Positions 11,242 through 22,841 of a stretch of DNA of 64,000 nt are shown piece after piece (position 1 is the stretch's first letter; every line of letters begins with the position of its first letter). The notes under the pieces were generated by a model that saw only the letters and a list, made by a program, of their open reading frames with translations, was not told the DNA's origin and made no database searches. Both the position numbers and the translations under genes were made by a program. The DNA is taken from contig JAKZHN010000036.1 in the NCBI GenBank assembly GCA_037179335.1, positions 62,001 through 126,000 of the forward strand. Direction: 5' to 3'. Source of the DNA: Cyclaneusma minus (lineage: Eukaryota > Ascomycota > Leotiomycetes > Marthamycetales > Marthamycetaceae).

Positions 11242-12246
11242 ATGAACTCCACCGTGCGGGAGTTGGCCTTCACAGCCATCAAATTCTTCGACAAGTACCG
11301 ACACTTTGTCGTCTTCCTCTTCGTCTCGACCTACGCCATGGTCCTCTCATCCGCAAGTCCCCTCCTTCACCTCCACCAAAAGCGCGCTTCACTCCCTTCT
11401 CAGCAACTAACCAACTTCCAGCTTCTCACCCACTTCGCGTCCTCCCTAGGCAACCTCTTCTTCTCTGCTCTCGGTGCCGGCCTCCTCCTCGGCCTTCTGC
11501 TCGCTCGCCTCCTGCTTGTCGTCGGCTGGCGCCCTGCTCCCACCCACTCTCCCCACCACGCGAAGCACCTACTCGTCGTCCTCGGCTCCGGCGGCCACAC
11601 CACCGAGATGCTCACCTTCCTCCTCTCCTCTCTCGACCCCGCTCTCTGGCCCCACCGCACCTATCTGGTGACATCCGGCGACAACTTCTCCCGTGGCCGC
11701 GCCCAGCAATTCGAGAACCAACTCTTCGCGCGCGCCTGCAAAGCCTTTGATACTCTCCCCACAAATACGAAGAAAGCTTCTCCCGCCGACCTGCTCTATC
11801 CCCGCGGTCTCGCCGGCTACTATCAGATTATTGAGGTTCCGCGCGCTCGCAAGATTCACCAAAGCATCTTCACCGTCCCCTTCAGTGCCCTCAAATCTCT
11901 CTACGCCATCTTCACGCTGTTCCTTCACATGTCCCTCAACTCGTCGATGCATATCAGTCCCACCCAGGGCCGTCCCCGCTTCGCCCTCCCCGACATCATT
12001 CTCTGCAACGGCCCCGCCACGTCAGTTTTCGTCATCTACGCGGCTCTGCTCATGCGCTTCCTCGGCTTCGGTGAACCTGAAGGTGGAAAGTTGCGCTGCT
12101 GGTTCGTGGAGAGCTTCACCAGGATAAACAGTCTGAGTCTGAGTGGTAACTGCGTGGCGTTGACTGTGGAGAGATTGCTTGTGCAGTGGCCGCAGCTGCA
12201 GGGGGTCTGGGGACGGGGAGAATTTCCTGGTACGTTGTGTCATTAG
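11242..12246 (+). CDS. ALG14: UDP-GlcNAc transferase subunit ALG14
   Basis: An open frame of 334 residues with the ALG14 hallmark VLGSGGHTTEML, followed by TYLVTSGDNFSRGRA, a PRARKIHQS block, PDIILCNGPATSVFVIYAA and a C-terminal WPQLQGVWGRGEF. ALG14 anchors the catalytic partner ALG13 to the cytosolic face of the ER and together they add the second GlcNAc to dolichol-PP-GlcNAc. The N-terminal part is a membrane anchor. Bases 11353–11421 (69 nt, divisible by three) look like an intron: a GC donor (GCAAGT), a branch site CTAAC and CAG acceptor. Removing it gives a 311-residue protein with a continuous hydrophobic N-terminal region. I consider splicing likely, with exons 11242–11352 and 11422–12246. 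Confidence 0.92.
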   Translation: MNSTVRELAFTAIKFFDKYRHFVVFLFVSTYAMVLSSASPLLHLHQKRASLPSQQLTNFQLLTHFASSLGNLFFSALGAGLLLGLLLARLLLVVGWRPAPTHSPHHAKHLLVVLGSGGHTTEMLTFLLSSLDPALWPHRTYLVTSGDNFSRGRAQQFENQLFARACKAFDTLPTNTKKASPADLLYPRGLAGYYQIIEVPRARKIHQSIFTVPFSALKSLYAIFTLFLHMSLNSSMHISPTQGRPRFALPDIILCNGPATSVFVIYAALLMRFLGFGEPEGGKLRCWFVESFTRINSLSLSGNCVALTVERLLVQWPQLQGVWGRGEFPGTLCH

Positions 12247-12270
12247 GAGGTGAGGTCGCGAGCCACGAAT

Positions 12271-12495
12271 TCCATGTAATTTGAAATATTTAAACCAACT
12301 GAAATCATTCTACGTGATTGGGAGTGGTCCAAATAATCGGGATTCGGGAGTATTCCAATTTCCAAGTAATTGGGAATATTCCAAGTAAGGCAATTCCTGC
12401 TTTTTACTGGAAATATTCCAAGTGACTGGGAGTATTGCAAGTAATTCGCAATGTCCCAAGTGACGGGGAATAGTTCAAGTAATAGGGAACACTAT
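12271..12495 (+). repeat. 19-bp GAATATTC-type repeat array downstream of ALG14
   Basis: About ten tandem units with an AAGTNAYTGGGAATATTCC consensus and a strict 19-bp period in the last four (CAAGTGACTGGGAGTATTG, CAAGTAATTCGCAATGTCC and two more). One unit is interrupted by an insertion around 12389–12409. It begins about 25 bp after the ALG14 stop codon, so it is probably transcribed in the 3' UTR. It occupies most of the gap to MRPL40; the rest of 12247–12603 shows nothing. Confidence 0.85.
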
Positions 12496-12603
12496 TACCG
12501 AACAGGCTTAGTCTGTATGCGATTTCAAAACTCCAGATGCGATTTAGCCATTCCCTTAATGTACACGTTGCTCTGCATATCATTGTGTCTGTAAACCTCT
12601 AAA

Positions 12604-13873
12604 TCAAGCAGCCGTGGGCTGCTCTGTAGCCGGCGATGCGGCATTCGGAGGAAGCAACTCCAAGCCCGCCTGACCCATCTGCATAGCCTGGCTCTGCGCC
12701 ATCATCTCTCCCACCTTCGCCAAAACCTCCCTATTCCTCTGGCGATTGCCCTTGCCCTTAAACTTATTCGTCTTCCTCTGCAGCCTATTGAACTGCTTCA
12801 GCGGACTCAACATGGCATCCACGGCCTTCTGATCCGTCTCCTTCTCCCTCGCCTCGGCCTCCTTCCTCGCAATATAGTCCTCATCGTGTCTCGTCCTGTA
12901 CTTGCTGTACTTATTCCTCAGCTCATCAATCACACTGCCCGGCATTGGCGGATACAGCAGACTAGGAATGAATGTCTTGGTTTCCACTTCAGGACGCAGG
13001 GTGTCGCATGGGTGGTCTTCGAGTTCTACGGGCTCGGCGGTGGGCCAGGGGATTTTGATGTTGAGGTCGGGGATTGTGCGGTGCCAGCGCTTGGTTCCTG
13101 ATGCGCGGTCAAACCATCCGGGCGAGTTGGCTAGCTTGTGGATTATTACGTCGCGGATGGTGCCGGTTTCGGGGTCCTCGAGGGGGTAGACCAGCTTGAT
13201 CCAGCTGAGGGGGACTTGTTGCTCGAGGGAGCGGATGGGGCGTTGGTCGGGATCGTCTGGGGAGATCATGTATTTGGGGTACTCGACATCAATCTGTTCC
13301 GATCCGGCATCAGCTCAATGTGCGTGTAGTTCGCTTGTCAGAAGCGGAACTGGTGAGCAGGATAAAGTTGCAAATACATACCACATTCAACTTGTCCACC
13401 GTAACCGACGCCCTCTCCCTATCAATCTCCCTAATAGTACTGATCTTCCCCTTGTCCCTCCCCTGGATCATCACCACGCGATCTCCCTTCCTAAAATGCA
13501 ACAGCTTCCCGCCGTACGGCTCCAGCGCCTTCTTCTGATCCTTCTCGCTCAACGGCGGTCCTCTCAGCAAATACGGCGACGCAGCACCATATTTCTCCGC
13601 CACATCACCCACATCCCGCTTCGGTGCCAACGGGCCCAGTTCCCAGTCTTCGCGGCGGGCCTGGCGCGCCGCTCTCACATATCTAGCCCATTCGAGTCTG
13701 CTGTGCTGGACTTCTTCCCGCCGGCCGCCGGCGTGCTGTTTCTCGTCCCTGGCTTTTTTCAGAGCGGCGCGCCGTAATGCCTGCTTGTCGGCGTAGGCGG
13801 CTCGCTGGAGGATTTTCTGCATGGCGGGCAGAGGGGCGGCCGATGGCGTGGAGAGAGGTCGTCGGCGGTTCAA
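12604..13873 (-). CDS. MRPL40: Mitochondrial large-subunit ribosomal protein uL24m
   Basis: Two exons (13873–13382, 13293–12604) give 393 residues. A KOW motif at about residues 126–160 (FRKGDRVVMIQGRDKGKIST, then the conserved VDKLNV) identifies ribosomal uL24. Fungal mitochondrial versions carry long extensions, as here: a basic N-terminal region, and a C-terminal extension with RDVIIHKLANSPGWFDR, KYSKYRTRHDEDYI and a final low-complexity tail. The protein stabilises 21S rRNA domain I in the mitoribosome; this is family knowledge. It is convergent with ALG14, separated by the repeat array. Confidence 0.9.
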
Positions 13874-15226
13874 TGCTGCTTCTTGGGAATTTTTGGACGA
13901 GCTTCGATTGAGATGCGGGCTAGTGCGTTTTGGGACTTAGCGCGGAGTGGGATTTGGGGGATGTGGATGTTCCGTGCAGTCCGCAGCCGAGTGGATTTCA
14001 AAATTCCGATGAGACGGTTCTGGAGAGAAGGTTACATGTATTTTGAGTTTACGTTTCTTTCTTGTCGTTTTCATTTTCTGCTGCAGCATGTCGTATTTCG
14101 GAATTTCTCTGCCTTGATGCTATCTGAGTTTGATTTTGCCAGTTTCTGCTTTCCACTCGGGCTTCCGGGATGCCACTTCCTTCTGTTCATGCTCGTTTTG
14201 TCACTGGCGACCATTTTATATCTTAGACTTATGACTTAATAATATGTTATCGGCAGCAGGAGCCAACCCCTGAAACGCCCCTGAACCCTCTCAAATTCGG
14301 GTTTCTATTTTCTTGACAAGACCTCGGATTTAAGCTATCTTCTTCCCTTTTGCTCCGGACCAAGGCCACATGTTGCCCATGACTCAGAACGCTTCTGGCC
14401 GATGCATCTAGATTTCTAGATTCTAGAATAAACTCCAGGCAGCAACGAGGGATTCCAAAGGCTGCGGGTACAACGTCGTTCTCCCGCCATCTTGATGTCT
14501 GAAATCCGAATTCCTCCGCCACACCCATCCCGACACAGCCACTCTCTCGAAGCTGAAAGGGCCCCGCCCCCTTAATGTACGGAAAGTATGTACGGAAAGT
14601 ATACTTAGAAACTCTGTGCAAAGTGTCAAAGGAAAGCGTGTGTGAAGATGTCCGGGTTGCGCGGCGGGCATGCTGGCAGGTGACCATTGACCTGTCTAAC
14701 AGCTCACGATGAAAGTGTACCTAAGAATGAAAGCAGACTCACCTCACGCACTTTGACTTCGTCGCAGGCAGCGCAAGGCCCGTAGAGTAGTACGTACCTT
14801 CGTAGAGACATCCAGACGCCCTCTTTGTTCGTGGTCCGCCTCTGTTCCCTCTGCTGCTCCGACTCCCACATGCGCCCTCTTCGCAGTCCTCCAGCCAGTC
14901 GTAAGAGTCGTAGTTGTCCGCGCCTTTCATCGTCCGTCCTGTTCCGGATCTGGCACGTTCCTTGCAAGTGAGTCGCGGTTGCCATCCACATACGGACCAT
15001 ATCCCAGCCTCTTTGCCTCAGGCCGTCGAAGGATTCTCGCATGCACTAAAAGCAGCAGCCAAGAGCAACAACTTGACGCAGGACCAGACCCTCAACTCCA
15101 AATTCCATACCTCACCTCCGTCCGCAAACAACACCCCCATCCGCTTCTCCCTTGCCCGAGTAGCAAGTCTTCCCCTTCCATTTCCCACGAAAGAACCCAA
15201 CCACCACATCGTCAACACCGATCGCC
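13874..15226. promoter_or_regulatory. Divergent region MRPL40 / RHO1
   Basis: 1353 bp between opposing starts. The RHO1-proximal 300 bp is CT-rich, typical for a fungal promoter or 5' leader; gcaagtgagtcgcgg near 14962 could be a leader intron donor. No coding gene is supported. Confidence 0.5.
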
Positions 15227-16148
15227 ATGGCGGAAATTCGCAGGAAGCTCGTCATCGTCGGTGATGGTGCTTGCGGCAAGACCTGCTTGTTGATGTGAGT
15301 ATCCATCGCTGCCCGCAAAGCCAGGGAACGGGAGCACCCCCTGACAAAAGATGGAACTGACCGGCGATGCAGCGTATTCTCCAAGGGCACCTTCCCTGAG
15401 GTAAGACTCCGGAACGTTGCGCAGCCTTCCCCCGGCTGAACAACAAAGCGACGGATGCGCGAAGCTAAGAGGCGACGGCGATGCTAACCAAGTTTGCTGT
15501 GCAGGTCTACGTCCCCACCGTCTTCGAGAACTACGTCGCCGATGTCGAGGTTGATGGCAAGCACGTCGAGTTGGCCCTGTGGGATACCGCTGGTCAAGAG
15601 GATTACGACCGTCTCCGTCCCCTCTCGTATCCCGACTCGCACGTCATCCTGATCTGTTTCGCCGTCGACTCCCCAGATTCTCTTGACAACGTCCAGGAGA
15701 AGGTATGTTGCCCCGTCTTCCTGCTGCCTATTCCCAAGGCCGCAAACTCCGAGATAAGGTGTCGCTGACACGTGCAACGTCTGTAGTGGATCTCTGAAGT
15801 CCTGCACTTCTGCCACGGCCTTCCCATCATCCTTGTCGGCTGCAAGAAGGATCTTCGTTACGACCAGAAGACCATCGAGGAGCTGCACAAGACCAGCCAG
15901 AAGCCCGTCACCCCCGAGCAGGTAAGCAAGTCTTGGCCATCAGGTATACCTACACATATGGTTAGCAGTGTACTGATTCAAGTGTTCAATAGGGAGAGGA
16001 AATTCGCAAGAAGATCTCGGCCTACAAGTACCTCGAGTGTTCCGCTAAGACGAACGAGGGTGTGCGCGAGGTTTTCGAGCACGCGACCCGTGCAGCTCTT
16101 CTCACTAAGAAGAGCGGCAGCGGCAAGAAGAAGTGCCTGATCTTGTAA
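15227..16148 (+). CDS. RHO1: Rho-family small GTPase Rho1
   Basis: Five exons (15227–15294, 15373–15400, 15505–15702, 15787–15921, 15993–16148) give 194 residues. All GTPase motifs are present: P-loop GDGACGKT, effector loop VPTVFENYV, switch II DTAGQEDYDRLRPLSY, the base-recognition CKKDL, and ECSAKTNEGV. The protein ends in a lysine cluster and the CAAX box CLIL, whose final Leu predicts geranylgeranylation. Rho1 activates beta-1,3-glucan synthase and the Pkc1 cell-wall-integrity pathway at the plasma membrane. Exon 2 is only 28 nt; such a micro-exon with introns near the P-loop is a usual fungal Rho layout. The start is the only ATG that gives the canonical MAEIRRKL N-terminus. Confidence 0.97.
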
Positions 16149-18397
16149 AATCCCTCCGCATTCTCCTGCCATAGTCGAATGTCTTCCATCTGCTACCACG
16201 TCCGGGCCCACGATCATCTCATCTTCGCTTTTGTGTTGAGATGAGCATCATCTGACTCGGATTGCCTGCCTGCCTGCCTGCGCAATCAAGGTTAAGGAAG
16301 GAGTATAACGGCACGTCTACATTCGAAATCGGGCAGTTTATTACTTTGCATCCTGGTCTCCTCAGTCATCCTCCTGGACATGGTTCTGACCTACACTTCT
16401 CCGGTATCATGCTTCGCTCTTTGTCGGTTGCTTCTTCGGAAGCTCGACTTCGTCATTCATCAAACTTGGGCGGAACGGTGTGCAGGTCTGATCATTTCAT
16501 GGCGATGCTCTTTCGAATTGGGAGGAGGAAGGTTCGGAGCAAGCAAGCGTATTCGGGACTGCATTGAGCTTTTCAGCAAAGGGTCTCTAACAATATCGAA
16601 GTGGGCCACACACAGCCTAGCGCGATAGAAGGAGCCAACAATTTCCTACCCAGCGAGCGTCGGCGCTGGTGTTTCTAGTTGTTTACGATCGGATCAAGGA
16701 TTTTTTTTCCCGGGTTACGCTCTCGAACACTAAAGTTGCTGGCTTCCGTTGTTTACCTCTTCCTCCTAAGGCACGTGCCGCGTGATATTGGTGGTAGACT
16801 CCTCTTGCGAAACTCGGTGCGGCCACAAGCCGAAGGATTCCGCCTGCTGCCCTCTTCTCTTTCGTTCTCGGTTGTCTTTACTCCTGGGTCTTGCGCGTGC
16901 TGCCTATCTTGTTTCCTGTTTCCCACTGGTAATAGCAATCGGGCAAAGGCGTAGTTAGCTAGGCTGCTTCTTGCGCGCAATCATCAAGAGGCTTGTTTAC
17001 TTTGTATCATTGTTATAGAATTTCCCTCGTGACTTGTAGAAAATCGGTGTTGTGATAGAGAACGGAATAAGCTTGCGTGGTGGCAGGAGGGCGCGTCGAA
17101 CGGGTGGATCTGATGTTGTTGCCGAAAGAGTTGAGAGCTGTGGTGATGGTGATGGAGGATGGCCGGACAGTCTCGTCTCAACTGTCTCACGCCAGATCAC
17201 TCCAGCTCCCACTCTCCCTCGCCCGACGCCAACAACATCCTCTTTGACGCTCCGAGACTTGCAATCCTCGCGTTCCATGATTCCTCCTCAACAGATCTTA
17301 GAAGGTATCAATGCTTACTGTGCCTGCGGCTCTTCTTTGGACTCGTTCATACGCCTACGTCTTCCACATTTTCGCCCGTCAAACTGAACCCTAGTTTGTT
17401 TTTACGGGTTTATTTCAAGCACTCGAGAGGTGAACTACTACTCCGCTGCCTCATAGCTTGTGGATACTGAATTGAGGTGGCTATGGCTGGCTGTCCAGCT
17501 ACCTCACAGTACCTATGGTATTCAGAAGCATCGTCCCTGGGCCTGGCTGCTAAGACGCCATCTCAAGACACTCTAGGTACAGGGCAGCTTTTCCCAGTCT
17601 TCCAGTTGATCACATGGCCATGCTTCTCCTCTCCTTCATAAATCAGGTATTTACTTCGACGTGTGTGCTACAGAGACTTTAAACACAAGCTTGATGCTCC
17701 TTATTCAAAGCAGCGGGCTGGAGCCTTGAAGACCACGGACGACATCTGAGGTCAGGTGTCAACACACTTCCAAATAAACAGTGAATGAAGTGGATGAACA
17801 CGACCCACCCACAGGTACCTAATCTCATTTCTATTCTATCGGAGTTTTTTGCACGTTTTGTTGCACGTCGATGCAGAACTTATGATCTGTGATCTTCATA
17901 ATTGATCTGCTTGACTTGCTCTGTGCGTCCCCTGTGCGTCCCCTGCCTAGTTTCTGAGAGTCAGCCAGCTGCCAGGGGCCCAGGCCGCCCAGGGCCCTGG
18001 AACACGCTGAGGAAAACCAGTGACTTCCGCTGCCTTGCTCTAACGAATTTTTGGAGCTGGGAAGGGAAGACCGGAGAGAGATGAGGAAGGCCTGGGGCTT
18101 CGCTCGAGAGCAATACAGTGAATACTTTAACTTACATTGCTTGAGACATTGCTTGAGGGGGACTGGGAAGTTGACCTGAGAGGGCGAGGGCCTGGGGGCC
18201 CTGGGAGTAAGATTCCATATACGAAGCATCCTGGGCCCTATGAGACCCATGATAATGATCACAAGGATTGGAGATACTCACAGAATTGCCTCAACCTTGG
18301 AAGCCGGAAGACATGTGTTACGTTCATAATGCTCTATTCTAAGCTTTTTTTCATGATGCTAGCCATCTATCACCTCTTCCGAAGGCTCCCGCGCACC
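16149..18397. other. Intergenic, 2.2 kb, no gene recognised
   Basis: Between the 3' ends of RHO1 and ELP1 (convergent). Short ORFs on both strands have no domains. A G/C-rich stretch at 17965–18215 contains the palindrome CCAGGGCCCTGG and a related ggcctgggggccctggg, but I see no larger structure. Confidence 0.5.
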
Positions 18398-21300
18398 TCA
18401 CGACCCAAGCAACGAAAGCTTCTCAAACGTCCCCACCGTCGGCTTCTTCCCCATCCCCTTCGCTCTCGCCTCCAGACTCTCCGCCAACACCGCATCCGCC
18501 CCACCAGGCCTATACTCCTCATCCCGTCCATACCCATCTCCCTCCTCCTCCTTAACCACCACCACCTCCTCCTCCACCCCCCACACCTTCCCCACTGCCT
18601 CCCCACACCTCTCCACCACACCCCCCATCAGCCCCTCCACATTCCTCGCCCTCTCCACCATCCCCCTCCTCACCAACCCCTCCACCAGCCTCCCCACCTC
18701 CTCCCTCACACTCTCCACCCTCCCACACAACCTCCCCACCGACGCCACCAAATACTCCTCTTCATAAACACTCCCCTTCTTTCCCCTCGCCCTCTTCCTC
18801 TCCTCGCGTCGCCGATTCTTGCTCGTCGCCCGACTCACATTACTCGCCTTCGTCCCCTCACTCTGCTTATTCGTATACCTCGTAAACAAACTCGCGCTCG
18901 TGCTGATCCTGCTACTCGCCGCTACGGACAAATCATCCGGCAGGTCCGCATCACCTTCGTTCTCAGCGGCCGTTTGGCCACCGTAGAAAGCGAGCGGGTC
19001 TTCGGCGGCTTTTTGGCGCAGTTCGAGAATACGCGGTACTTGGGCGAGCAGCTGGGAAGACATTTCAGACAGCAGAGTTGTGGTGCTTGACAAAGCGTCG
19101 AGGAGGCCGGCATCGACGATCTCCAGTAATTTGTCTTTCTGGGAGATGTGCAGACCGATGAGACGTAGGGCGTCGGCGAAATGATAGCCTTTGCATAGCA
19201 CGCGGCAGGCACTTTCTAGATCGTCTAGATACTCGCGGTGGATGGTCGCAGAGTCGAAATAGTTTTTGGACTCGTAAAGGGCTTCGGCGAGGTTGGATGC
19301 GAGATCGTGTAGGGCGTCTGCGGCTAGGGGTGGTGTTTGTTGGGAGGCGCTGTAGAGAGCTTCGCGCCATAGGGAGGCGGATTGGTAGCACGAGGTGGCG
19401 GAGTCGAAGTGTTGTATGGATTCGTAGGCGAGGCCGGCTTCGGCGTATTTGCTGTTTTGCTCGAGGTATTGGGCGTAGAGGAGTGTGATTTCCGAAAGAC
19501 GAGAGGGATTGTAGCGGTACAGACCCAGTGCTTCTTTGTAAAGATTGTGTCTTTTGACGTAGGTGGTGATTTCGGAGAAGTCTTCGTCGAGGGAGTGGAG
19601 GGAGGTAAGAGCTTTGGCGTGCCGGGAGAGATAGTCGTCGATTGTGTAGTGGCAGCGAAGAGGGGACATTTGCTGCAGGGATTGAAGGAAAGGAAGGTAT
19701 TCGCGGGGGTCTTTCTGTGATTGTTGGGCTATGAGGAGGGTCAGGGGGAGGTCGTACAGACCGAGAGCGGTGTCGTAGAGTCGGTTGACATCGGCTAGGA
19801 AACAGATGTGCTCCACTGCTTTGTCTGCAACTTCGGACTCTGACGAGAGAGATGAGGAATCCGAGGGCATCAGTGACGAGACGGCTCGGAGTCCGTCTTC
19901 CAGAGCTGGTGGGTTCTTGGAAACGTGGGCGGTGATTAGGTTCTGCAAATGTGTAGAAGAAAACGCTGAGGTGCCTAGGACGGCCAAGAATGTGTCGCAT
20001 ATACGATTGACCTTCGATCCGTTCGGTGAGTCCAGTGATGTGTTCTTGGGTGTTGCTGTGCCATTGGCCAGAGAAGTATCATTCGGAATAGGAACACCAT
20101 TACTTTTCGCGGACGATGGCTTCGTATTCTTATACATTGTCTGAGTGACGTCTTCATCCCTAGAAACTAGTCAGCAAGGCTTTTCTATTGCTTCAAGAGG
20201 AGGAAGACGTACCTCAAACTCGACAGAAAGAGGTCAATATAAGACACTTTCTTGACTTGCTTGATAAACTCTCCCACATTTTCCATGAATTGTTCTGGGC
20301 AATGATCACAGAGAATATTCATATCGACACGCTGCGTTCGGCAGTGCGCAAATGCTTTCTTGTAATTCTTCTCTTCAATCAGATGCCGGATGCCGGCCAC
20401 GACCATAGCACGTGGGAATATTGCTTCTAGGTTGCCTCGTGGCATTTGGAGAATTAGGGAGAGCTTTGATGGCATGGCCGTGACGAGACGTGCTCCTCTC
20501 TCGATATTACGCACACGCTCGTCTTTCTCCGGGTCATCGGGCGGGACTGACAGCTCTTGAATGGTATTAGCGATTGAATCTTTGGTGGTGATCAAGAGGG
20601 GCTTTCGACTGCATAACTCGAACGACAATTACGAGCGTCATTGCCTATTTCAACGGATGTCCACAGAATACTGCCTGTGTTAAAAGAATGGGGGGATACG
20701 TACTTTCTGGGTCATCGGTGAGATGAACAAATTTGAGGAGGTGATTCGTCGTGGTGAAGATTAAGTGAGCCGGTGTGACAAGGAACGAGGTGCAGTTCTT
20801 AACTAGCTGTCGCTTGTTTGCAAACAGACCGCCATTTCTCGAGAGCCTGAATTGGAGACCGCTCGAAGGAGGCGCTTCAGAGCCCAAGATTAAATCCAAA
20901 GACAACTGCTGAAGGCTTTCTTTCTTCTCATCCTCGACTGCAATGTCTCTGATCCAGCTCTGATCTTCCCAGTTATAGACAGATATGCCTTTGTGATGCA
21001 GCACAGCGACTGAGGAGCCTTCCAGGAAGAGAACATCAGTCGCATTGGCTGGAAGATCAATCTCGTAGTGTGCCATGGGAGGAGGAACGTTGGCGGTGCG
21101 GAAGGGGGTAACCTTGAGGTTCTGCCCATCGATGACGGCGACTGTTCCGAAGTCGTTGGGAGGAGCAAGGGAACCATGGGCCACCGTGAAACTATATTCC
21201 AGGAAGATGATCGAAGCTAGTGTCATGAGTAGGTTACATCAAGAAGAGAAGTATAGGAGTGCAACTTACCTGCGGTGGCAAACAGCGATTGAAGAGGATT

Positions 21301-22451
21301 TTCTGGATGCCAGACCAACGGGGTGGGACCAATCGCTGGTCCACGAGCAATTATTTCCTGCTTCAAATACCAGTGGTAATTGCCCATGGTCCACAGTTGT
21401 ATTCTGTCCTCGAATATAACTGCCAGAACAGTCGAGTCTGGATTCCAGCACAGCTTGATGTTCTTGCCAAAAGAAGCGAGTTCTTCAGGGGTAAGTCGAA
21501 GACTAAACTGGCCGTGTCTCAGGCCGTTTCTCTCAAAGAAGACGACATCCACTCTGTCTGGGAAGCGTTGAATACCGGCCATAAGGTTTCCGGCTGGTCG
21601 CCAGCTCAAGGCTCCTTCCAGACCATCAACTGGCTCGCTCACGCTATCAAGAACACCTTCTCTCGAATAGACTCGAATCAGTCGGCGGCTGCCACCCTCG
21701 ATACTGGAAATTGCGAGGAAAGCGCCATCCCCTCTCCAGGTAATAGTGACACTGGAGTCATCATTTGGGCTCAGTACTCCCTCATCGAACTTCTCGGGCA
21801 TAGTAGGGTCCTTGAGTGCCTTCGCCCCCTTCCCCTGAAATTGGGTCTCTTTCTTACCCCAGCCCACTGACACATGATTCGAAGCCTTGAGATCGTCTGG
21901 CGTCATAGTAACGTCGGTGATTCCCTCGAAAGTTCTGCTCATGAAGACGACAGTGTCTGCTTTCGTGGTAATAGCCAAGAGCTCTTCATCAGGTGACCAT
22001 CTTGCAGCCGTGATGCCAGCATCGATGGAGCCGACGATCTCAATGCGGTCTTCACCGGGCTCTGGCTCCTCCCTTACCACGACAATATCGCCACCAGCAA
22101 GCACCAGACATGCTGTCAAGGTATCGGCGAAGAACTGCAGACTCAGGATTTGGTCATGTGACAGGTCTGGGTTTGGACATGGTGCGTCCCACGAGGTGAT
22201 GGTAGTGTGGTTTCTGTGAAGGTATGAGTATATATTTGGATCAAACGACAGTAGAGGGAGAAATCAGACCTAATTCCAGCCTCTATTTTGGTCCTCACCA
22301 GCTCAATGACGGGACTTTCCTCGGTCGGGCCGTACGTGCACAGGACGGCGTCGTTGGCGGTGTCCCAGGCGGTGGCAGTGAGCTTCCCTCCCAACTGAAA
22401 CTCAGCCGGGCTCGCCCACCTCTTGTAAAGCACGTTCTTCAGATTCCGCAT
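18398..22451 (-). CDS. ELP1: Elongator complex subunit 1
   Basis: Five exons (22451–22270, 22213–21270, 21216–20700, 20608–20213, 20159–18398) give 1266 residues, close to the ~1300 of the family. The N-terminus MRNLKNVLYKRW and the following WD40-type region (RWSPDEELLAITT, ITWRGDGAFLAIS, LVWHPENPLQSLFA) are typical. The conserved central block reads ERGARLVTAMPSKLSLILQM and continues with RVDMNILCDHCPEQFMENV, then LFLSSLRDEDVTQTMYK, followed by a TPR-like C-terminal half ending FEKLSLLGS. ELP1 scaffolds Elongator, which installs cm5U-type modifications at tRNA wobble uridine. The third intron was placed with the GTATCC donor because the stronger-looking GTACGT site four bases earlier breaks the frame. 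The Lys/Arg-rich segment RRREERKRARGKKG before the C-terminus matches the basic tRNA-binding/NLS region. Confidence 0.95.
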
Positions 22452-22841
22452 CTTGGCCTCTTCGGAATTCGAAAGCTTTAATTCTCAGCCTATCCCAAAG
22501 CAGTCATTGTCCGTGGCTGCTTGTGTGGCTGGTGAGGATAAATGCTCTCGAATTCGGTCTATCAAAAATTTAAAACGGCGTTATCGCAATCGCGTTCGCG
22601 TTCTTCAAATGTTCTGAATTTAATTGGCGCTCGGGGCCGGGCAGCAGACACACCCGAAGCATCATGTCCCTCAATGCGCTTACCCCAGATCTGGGGTGGC
22701 TCCACTCTTCAACACCACGCCATGCTGGGCCAGTGATAATCTCACCACTTTGCTTTCACATGCCCGAGCTTCTCTTCGACAATTCCTCCTAATAACCTGC
22801 CTCCATTCCCGTCCCTTCGACATACAGCAACATACATCAAA
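22452..22841. promoter_or_regulatory. Divergent promoter ELP1 / DUF3984-like gene
   Basis: 390 bp between opposing start codons; must contain both promoters. No specific site recognised. Confidence 0.6.

Noticed and set aside
17831..18262. 143-codon ORF on the minus strand next to ELP1
   Set aside because: No domain, no splice partner; composition follows the local GC-rich stretch.
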